The notes under the pieces: model-generated
What the model was told of the DNA's origin: nothing
The model's input: only the letters and a program-made list of their open reading frames with translations
The model's database searches: none
DNA from: Lentinula raphanica
Taxonomy: Eukaryota; Basidiomycota; Agaricomycetes; Agaricales; Omphalotaceae
NCBI GenBank assembly: GCA_027919835.1
Contig: JANVFP010000050.1
Location: 215,971-279,970, forward strand
Direction: 5' to 3'
Length of the DNA stretch: 64,000 nt
Shown here: piece after piece, positions 56,897 through 64,000 of the stretch
Position numbering within the stretch: position 1 is the stretch's first letter
How the letters are laid out: every line of letters begins with the position of its first letter
Translations under genes and position numbers: made by a program

Positions 56897-58446
56897 GCGG
56901 TGTTGTGAGGAAATATATTGATCCTATCCAGGAACTCTCCCGCAGTGGGGGCAGAGGGTCGGTGAGTAATCATTCCATCCACATTCATTAGATCTTCATC
57001 CGCGCCAGCTGGGATGCCATGCTTCATGAGAAGGGGTACAATCAATAGCGGAGCTGGAATACGAGGTTCAGAATATCGACGTTGACAGCCTTGATGTCAC
57101 GAAGCCATACGTATGCAAAAAGTGCTGCGTCATGGATATCTTCGACAGCGAGACCTTGCGACGCGAAGAAACGAGCCATGTCGTCCATAGTTAGGTTGTG
57201 AGGATCTCTTGGGTATTGAGATGGTACCAGGATCGGAAAGGCCGTTAGAATGGCATTTTCATGTAGGAAATTGGCGTAATAAGAGGGTGTGAGCACCACT
57301 TCGACAGCGGTGATAAAATACGCGATTCTGATCGACGCCATGGCACTCTTGTCAATCTCTGGCTCTCGACTTAGAATCATCCGCCTCCCGCGAATGGATC
57401 TAAGCAATACCGTATTTGACTCAGAGAGATAAACTACACCAAGAATGATGCTGTTCCGACTCGCAAAGGAGACGAACATATTCTTCAACTTGAGCAGTAG
57501 TTACCGGCTCGGTAGGTGGACGACGACGTTTGGGTAATGGGATATTGGAATTCTCATGCGGGTCTCGAGACGACGTCGAAGTCATGAAAGGAGCTGCTTC
57601 GGTCGGGCTAATCACGAATCCAATAGGACTCTCAGATTGTTCCGTGGATGTAGAAGGAGAGTATGAAGGGGATGTGGTGTGTAGCTCACTGTCATCATCT
57701 TTCAAGTCGTCGTTATCTTTCTTCAGAACGTGGATATGACTATCCCACGATCGGATAGACTTTTCAAACTCGGTGATGTGTTCTTCTGTATTGTAAGCGC
57801 GCGATTGATAGCAATTGTAATCTTTGTTGAGTTGAGCATTCTCGGCACCAGTTTGCTCTTCCATGGTAGTCGCCGTTTCCTCCATTTGTCTACCATCGTT
57901 GGGTTTGTCAACTGCTGAACAAAGTTCCCAGCATTTGATCTGGGAATTGCGAGCTTCCTTTGCTACGCAAGTTGCAATCTTGTTGTTGTTGTATTGTTTC
58001 TCTATCGATCCATGAGTTAAGACCTTTCGCGGCTTCTTCACCATTGATGTTGGATGATGAAGGTTCACTGGGTTTGTGTTCTATACTGTATCCGAGTTGT
58101 TATTATCCTGCTGTAGCGGGTAAGGTTCAGCTCGTGGATGTACTTGTTCTATTATCGTCATTGGTTGGGATGTCATAGTCAGGTTTTGATGCCAGTTCGA
58201 GGGGTAATCAACTGAGTAGTTGCTGGTCATTGGATATGTGGTAGTGTGTTGCTTTGGTATTGTCCCAGTCTTTGGAATGTATACCTCATTCAACTCTGTG
58301 TGTCGAGGTAAGGATATAGGATAGTGGGGTCTAGTGTGAGGTGGAAGTATAGCCGGAGGGCGATTTACTGGAAGTTCCCGGGCTTGAGTGTGCGGTGAAT
58401 ATAGGGAACGGTTAGGAGTCGGTAATGGGCTAGGGCTTTTAGCCAT
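56897..58446 (-). pseudogene. Host gene of unknown function, cut by gypsy E LTR
   Basis: Minus-strand pieces in order: Pro-rich N terminus MAKSPSPLPTPNRSLYSPHT (58446-58081), then, across an apparent intron, HPTSMVKKPRKVLTHGSIEK to a coiled coil and Ser/Pro-rich stretch (58068-57480), then YLSESNTVLLRSIRGRRMIL and SYYANFLHENAILTAFPILV (57420-57042), then PAPLLIVPLLMKHGIPAGAD and GEFLDRINIFPHNTA up to the LTR. The last steps need one more intron or a frameshift. No family recognised; charged N-terminal part with a helical C-terminal part. Confidence 0.45.
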
Positions 58447-58480
58447 TACATGCCAATTATTACTAGTGCTGCCTGTACTG

Positions 58481-58804
58481 TAAGGGTCTTCAGCAGGTCA
58501 GGTAACCTGTGAGTACTCGCAGGTAAGATCTGTGGGAATACCTGCAGGTTTTGTGACCCGCAGGTCCAGGTACCTGTATGCACAGGTCATGACAGGTCAC
58601 AGGTCAGACTCAGGAAATTATTTTATAGGGACAGGTCCAGGTAACCTGCAGGTATTGCCAAATTACTTGCAGGTATACCTGGACCCGCAGGTCAGGTACC
58701 TGTGAGCACAGGTCAGCAACAGGTCACAGGTCAGGATGTTGGAGGCAAAATACCTGCAGGTCAGGTCACAGGTATGACTCGTCCGGGACTCGTGAAGACC
58801 CTTG
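58481..58804. mobile_element. hAT-like MITE H2, 324 bp
   Basis: Ends TAAGGGTCTTCAGCAGG and GTGAAGACCCTTG, flanked by an exact 8-bp duplication CTGTACTG (58473-58480, 58805-58812). Same length as H1 (34197-34520) and inserted in the opposite orientation. It lies 35 bp upstream of the start codon of the neighbouring host gene, so it could influence its promoter. Confidence 0.85.
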
Positions 58805-58876
58805 CTGTACTGTGGTGATTAATGTTACGCTGTACCTTTTTGTATTCAGGACGAGTTAGCAGGACATTGTTAACGG

Positions 58877-60568
58877 TAATACGCCCATTTTGCGTGCAGG
58901 CATGCAATGGCCTAATTTTAACGATTAGAGCCTTGTAGAGTACTAAAGGACTGTAGTGAGCCCGAGCTGACAGTCAAACTTGTATCATGTTAATGCCAGG
59001 ATGTCAGATCCAGACAGGAAAACACATCCTGACGAATAATAAGAGTTAACACTCGAGTCCCTTGGTCGGGGAGTCCTTCAAGACAAAGCCACCTCTGATA
59101 TGAGCTATCAAGGGATTATCAACTTAGTTTTCAACGCCTAACGGCCAACTGAGTATGATACTGCACCAAGACGAGCTTAGAACCAATAGATCTATTCGTA
59201 TTACCAGTGGGGATGGATTATTCAAGGCCCAGACTCAACAGATCTGTTCACTTAGATTGAGTTTTGGGATGGATCAGGTCGCAGGAATGTGACTAAATGG
59301 AGAAACAACCAAAGTGTAGCATCCCAGTTACATGTGGACATTTCCTAAATGGGAAATAGACGCCTGAGATGTACAGCTTTGACCAGGAGTGTTGCAAGGG
59401 TAGATCTTTCGACTTCACCATTGTTAAACCTCTGGATCTATTCGATATATGCATATCGTTGGAAAGCTAGAAGCCAAACGAACCTATTGGGACAGGTTTC
59501 CCCCCTTTATATGTACTCCCATTCAGTTGAAGAGACATACAACCATTCACATAGCGGAATCAAATGAGGAAACGTTTGAGTTACCTGTGCAGGAGCTTAT
59601 CCGTGCCCTTTAACCACCAGCATGTGGATGGACGCACAGACCAGGTCTGGATTCGAAGGTCAGGCAACTAGATCTCGACGAAGGACCACCAGAAATGGAC
59701 ATTTTACTTGTTTTTATCCTTTTTACTCTCTGTTTCTCTGGTGTTTGTATCGTTTCTCGTCCTATCTTTCCTTATTTGTATCAGATCTCGGACTCCGTTC
59801 TCTCAAATCTATAGATCTATTCCATAAAATAGTAAATTGGCTACAGATCTATTTGTAGAAGTACTTAAGGACGTAGCCTACAAAATATAGTTCAGGTTTT
59901 GTGCCCAGTTTCTCTGACTAGCTAACCTTTGCTCTCATACGTGAGGAGTAAAGGCTTTGTAAGCCGGGTGGTCTTCGAAAGTGGTTGTGAAATTCTCATC
60001 TCATTAGGCCCGATATCTTGTCAGTTGATAAAGTCTCAGCTAGATTTGAATCGAAGGTAGACTCCTACCGTGGAGATACAGAGGGCTTGGTTCTCGGTTG
60101 TTCCAAGTGAGCGTTCAGAGTTTCGGTGGCTCTGTTCAAGCAGACGTGTGGTGATCGGTGATCCATACGAGCTGTGAAGGTTTCCTGTGATTGGTGATCA
60201 GTAGATCTTCAACCTGGTTCTGATAGTATTTGTGTGGTCATAAAGTCTGATCTATACGAGTTCTCTCGTTCCTTGTAAACCCTTTGAGTGGATCACTCAC
60301 CCCCTTCGAGTCCAGATCAAAAGATCTGTACTTCCGTGTCACTTCGCTCTGTTGACCTGTATTGCAGATCCAGTAGATCTTTTAAGACTACCAGTTCGTT
60401 CTGAGGTATAAGATCATGCGGAATCTCTGACAACGCCCCACACCTCGCTTAAATACATTTGACAAACGACATAAGAAGTATATTGGTGATCAGTATTCAG
60501 TGATAAAGTCACTAGGTCATTAGGTCTATCCAACGAAGCATTAAATTGCACCCTTCATATCCTCGTTA
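58877..60568 (+). mobile_element. 5' LTR of gypsy family D, 1692 bp
   Basis: The most complete LTR of this family in the window: starts TAATACGCCCATTTTGCGTG and ends CCTCGTTA, followed by TC and a primer-binding-like TGGAGCCC. Solo LTR A (13123) and the family C LTR (8511) are shortened relatives. Ends TAA..TTA are not the usual TG..CA. It contains no gene; the ORF at 59622-59858 also occurs in LTR A and is a repeat shadow. Confidence 0.8.
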
Positions 60569-60570
60569 TC

Positions 60571-60588
60571 TGGAGCCCACCGCGAGGG
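60571..60588 (+). other. Putative primer-binding site
   Basis: TGGAGCCCACCGCGAGGG starts two bases after the LTR. TGG at this position is the complement of a tRNA CCA end; which tRNA matches was not determined. Confidence 0.55.
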
Positions 60589-60662
60589 GTGGAATCTATA
60601 TTTTGGAACGAACTCGAGAGATCTATCGATTTCTCAAACCATTGCCTTAGGTCGAACTTTGT

Positions 60663-62540
60663 TTGATCTTAAAAATAGCTCCAAGGGAGTCTCGGACGTC
60701 GAAGAACGCAGGTTCTTTAGATTACTTTGATCCAGAGGTGCAAGCCCCGGATAAAAGAAAATGTGTTACCAAGAAGCCTACGGTTCCTGTCTACGATCCG
60801 AAGACCCTCGGACGAGCAAAGAGCAATCCAGATAACGGGACTGCTCCTAGATCTGCTTCTGAAGTTCCAAGAACGAACAGATCTGGTGTAGTGCAAGGAA
60901 GCAGTAGACGTCAGGCAGTTACTGCTGAACCAGTCGATTTGACTAGTTTGAATCCTACATTACCAAACTCTATTTCTTTTGACTTGCAACGTATCGTGTT
61001 TGGGAACAGAATACCAAATATAACAATGAGTACTACACAAAATGACCAAAATGCACAAGGTGCAAACGAGGCTCCAGTGGATATCCTCAAACTGTTGGGA
61101 CCTCCTGCGTTGTCTCCTGAAGAGCAAGGGGAATACAACAATGCGAAGTTCCCTGCCACTCATAAAACAGCTATGATCTTGGATCTAGCTGATCCGATCC
61201 AAATGCCTGAATGGATGAGGTTCTGTCTAACGACGTTCCAAGCCACGGGTGTGACCTCTGAGAAGGTGAAGATGCAAAGGATCTTTGGATGGATGACCCT
61301 CCAGACGAAGCAGGCCTTAGAGCATCTCCCTGGAGCGGAGGAAGGAAAGGAAGATGCAGATCAATTCCTTCGAGCCATGATTGAGCGGTTCCCGTCTATC
61401 TTTGGCAAACCCCTGGGTTCCAAGAAAGCTATGCTGGAATTGGTTCAGAGGTTTCGACCATTGAGAGTCGAGGATGGATCTGAGCTGTTGATCTATTGCA
61501 TGTTGTTCGAAGTCGAGGCCAATAAGTTGTTGAAACCGCCTCCGGCGATTGGAAACCATGAATTGGTGTCGGTCTTTCTATCAGCATTCAATGGAAACCT
61601 GAGAAAAGCTGTCTTGAAACGAGTTCAGCATCAGGTCCCCAACTCGAAACTTGCGAAATGACGTACGGATGATCCATATACGTTCTCGGAATGGAAAAGT
61701 GCGGCAGAGGCTGTGGCTAGGCAGCCCCCTCTCGAATCACTATACCAGACCTTTACTGGAACGGATGGAGCTGTCCTGAATGCAGAGACCAACTCTAGGG
61801 GAGGGATCTATATTCTGGTAGTGACCCCAGCAGCTGCTAAAGAGGAAACGCCAGATCTGACCCGTTTCTTTGCTACAGACACTAGATCTAGTGTTAAGCA
61901 GGAACAGGCAGAGGACCATGAACGTGCCTTTGTGGAAAATGTGGACAAATCGTCGTTGATGCTCAAAGAAATGGGGAATCTTAAGACACGTTTTCAGGAT
62001 GAACTGACGTCGTTGCAGCAATTGCTCAATGATGTTAGGGCAGGAAAATCGGATGCTGGAATGCCACCCCAGCCCAGACCTGGCTTTTCTGGTAGTAGTA
62101 ATCCCGGAACCAGTGGGCAGAGTCGAGGGATCCTTAATGTCAATCCCACTCCAGGCCAAGGAATGCCGGATCAAACGTGTTTCTTGTGTCGAGGACCAGA
62201 TCATATGATGAGTAACTGTCCTTTGTTCATGGAACTCCTTGGGAAAGGCTGGGTGATGCCGGAGTCTCAAGGATCCAAATGTCTTAAGCTGAAAGATGGA
62301 TCTCCGTTACCAAATAACTTTGGTCCGGAAACTCGATACCAAAAGATCGTGAAATATGCTCAGAGCAAGAACTGGCCTGTTTTGGCGATGTTATACAATG
62401 ATCTAATCCCCGATGAAGAGGATTATGCAGATCAGTTGGGGGATCCTACTTGGTTGTACCTTGCCAATGTAGTTGAATCTTCCCAGGGGAGATCTAGCAA
62501 CAATGTTGCAACGGTGTACAGTAATGAGTCGGGAAACTAG
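60663..62540 (+). CDS. Gypsy family D gag (one in-frame TGA)
   Basis: Starts MILKIAPRESRTSKN at 60663 and is open for 626 codons apart from TGA 61659-61661. Capsid-like region: ILDLADPIQMPEWMRFC, KVKMQRIFGWMTLQTKQALE and EDADQFLRAMIERFPSI. After the TGA come EWKSAAEAVARQPPLES, a coiled coil (DELTSLQQLLNDVRAG) and a zinc knuckle CFLCRGPDHMMSNC (C-x2-C-x4-H-x4-C). It ends at TAG 62538-62540 directly after the slippery heptamer GGGAAAC. Structural protein of virus-like particles. The TGA probably replaces CGA, since the next codon is CGT and the relatives continue through it. Confidence 0.8.
62531..62537 (+). promoter_or_regulatory. -1 ribosomal frameshift site GGGAAAC
   Basis: In the gag frame the bases fall as G-GGA-AAC-TAG, exactly the X-XXY-YYZ pattern for -1 slippage with the gag stop next. 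After slipping back, the frame reads GGG-AAA-CTA-GAG-GAT-CCG-ATG and stays open to the end of the window as pol. Confidence 0.8.
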
Positions 62541-64000
62541 AGGATCCGATGATTGAGTCGAGCAAGGGACGAAAAACAAGGTCCCAGCTGAAGGACACGA
62601 CTCATGAGGATGAACCTAAGCCCCGTTCATTGAAAACTGTGCCTCCCACTAAGACAAAACGTTTTGATGGAGTGCACATACCCGTAGATCGAAATCACCC
62701 AAATTTTAAAAATGTTGCCAATCAATCCAAATCTGCTCCTGAACCATCCAATTCGAAAGATCTGAACGGAAAATCGAACAGATCCAATCATTCATCAGGG
62801 GATGCTTCACTAGGGAAGTCGAGATCTGTTAGTGTCGAAGAGAAATCGGATAAAGAGGATTCTGATTCTGAAGTAGAATTAGTTGAGGAAACTAGTGAGA
62901 CCACTCGCAAAGTGCGTTTCAGGGAGCCCTCACCCTCTAGATCTGATGAAACACATCGACCTTTTGATCATGTCCCACCCAGGGAAGTGTCACCCATACC
63001 TCGAAATCAACCAAAATCCAAACCGGAGAAGGTCACTGAATCTAAAGGATCTTCGAAGGGACCCAAATTTCGGCTTCGGAATGAGTTATTCATTCCAGGC
63101 CTTGAAGAAGAATTAGCTGATCGGATTTCTCGTCAAATGATCACATTGACGGCTGCTGAGGCATTCCAATTGTCAGGCAAAGTCAGGCAGATATTGATGA
63201 GGAAGATGAAAAACCGCCAAGTGCGTCCACAGGAACGAATCAAGTCCTTTGTTAATGAGGCCCATGATGTTGAACCTAGTATCGAGGAGATCCCGAGAAC
63301 AGGGATGGAGATGCAACAGTTCATTGCCGTGGAAGATCTCAGTCTGTCAGAAGGATTGATCTTTGAGAAAATACTCGAGGATCGAGATGGCATGAAGGCA
63401 GGGGATTATGTTCAGTTGGATCCGGTGGTAGCTTTTCTTCATAATGTTGATGAAAATGATTCACGTCGTGATATGACTATAGTAGCCACTATGGGAAATG
63501 GCTTAGGATCTGTGTGGCCAGTTGTGGATAATCGAGATGATCTAGACATCGAGAGTGTATTAGACTCTGGATCTCAGATTGTTGCTATCGATATGTGTGT
63601 TGCCTTAGGATTAGGACTAGGTTGGGATCCGAAAGTGACCATCCAAATGCAGAATGTGCATGGAGGTCTGGCCCGTACCAAAGGACTGTCCAGGAACGTA
63701 CCATTCCGATTTGGACCCATAACACTGTATCTACAATGCCATGTGCAGGAAAAGGCACCCTTCGAAATTCTGTTGGGTAGACCTTTCGATGTACTGACAG
63801 AAAGTGTCATCCATACGTTTGGATCTGGTGACCAAGAGTTAACCATAACAGATCCAAACACTGGAAAGCAATACACCATAGGTACTAGTCCGAGAGGACA
63901 AAGTCCTAAAGCTCAGAAACGGCAGTTGGATAAGCAGAAGTATGCTCAGACTCGGACAGAGACTCCAGATCCAAATCAGGAGACCAGTCCCGAAGAAGAA
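62531..64000 (+). CDS. Gypsy family D pol, protease region (runs off the window)
   Basis: Open in the -1 frame from GGGAAAC to base 64000; the first ATG is 62549. A charged linker is followed by FRLRNELFIPGLEEELADRI and MRKMKNRQVRPQERIKSFV, then an aspartic-protease module: ESVLDSGSQIVAIDMCVALG (catalytic D-S-G near 63562-63570) and APFEILLGRPFDVLTESVIH, the conserved ILLGRPF strand of fungal Ty3/gypsy. Reverse transcriptase and integrase should follow outside the window. Expression likely needs the frameshift. No stop in 490 codons suggests a young copy despite the TGA in gag. Confidence 0.85.

Noticed and set aside
1..64000. tRNA, rRNA, CRISPR or bacterial-type operons
   Set aside because: No cloverleaf, rRNA core or spaced direct repeats were recognised, and all genes show eukaryotic introns. 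A tRNAscan or Infernal run would settle the tRNA question.

Overview
The window looks like repeat-rich nuclear DNA of a basidiomycete fungus, most likely an Agaricomycete. The reasons are introns of about 45-70 bp with GT..AG ends in every readable gene, Ty3/gypsy, pogo/Tc1-type and foldback-like transposons, relics of typical fungal genes (GABA/amino-acid permease, GH16-like secreted protein, ICP55, mitochondrial IF3, RING proteins), and a TTAGGG-type repeat. No tRNA, rRNA or CRISPR was seen. Nothing here is an operon; most of the sequence is nested mobile DNA with islands of decayed host genes.

Layout. (1) 1-10.1 kb: a reverse-oriented gypsy relic (family C: LTR 8511-10111, gag pieces 7450-8510 and 5199-5648), cut by a GC-rich minisatellite insertion (about 5649-7446), by a TIR element M1 (291-5198, TT duplication) and, inside M1, by a complete pogo-like transposon (840-4770, perfect 25-bp inverted ends, TA duplication, spliced DDE transposase plus an antisense coiled-coil gene). 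(2) 10.4-15.1 kb: a second TA-duplicating transposon (10437-15129) with a broken transposase gene that itself hosts a solo LTR (13123-14299) and a small TIR element (M3). (3) 15.3-18.2 kb: an LTR with polypurine tract and a damaged copy (P5) of a long-palindrome element. (4) 18.5-40.9 kb: the host-gene island. It holds two related RING-finger pseudogenes, an unrecognised gene cut by a 2.26-kb TIR element (M4), a GH16-like relic, an amino-acid permease relic cut by palindromic element P1, a divergent mitochondrial pair (IF3-like and ICP55-like relics), a small intact membrane/coiled-coil gene, and a coiled-coil gene with a duplicated exon. (5) 40.9-56.9 kb: a reverse-oriented gypsy element (family E) whose gag-pol frame is hit by three palindromic elements (P2, P3, P4), with an 8-bp-TSD foldback element Q inside P3 and a small TIR element R that carries telomere-like repeats. 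(6) 56.9-58.8 kb: a host gene cut by the family E LTR, with a 324-bp hAT-like MITE just upstream. (7) 58.9-64 kb: the 5' part of a gypsy element (family D) with LTR, primer-binding site, gag, a canonical -1 frameshift heptamer GGGAAAC, and an open protease-containing pol frame that runs off the window.

The most unusual content is the P family: five copies of a non-coding, almost completely palindromic element (arms about 1-1.5 kb, core about 250 bp present in both orientations) flanked by clean 7-bp target duplications, inserting into coding sequence with exact frame restoration when removed in silico. I cannot assign it to a superfamily from sequence alone. Most recognised nonsense codons in broken frames are TGA, and one pair of duplicated exons shows CGA against TGA, which points to CpG-type decay.
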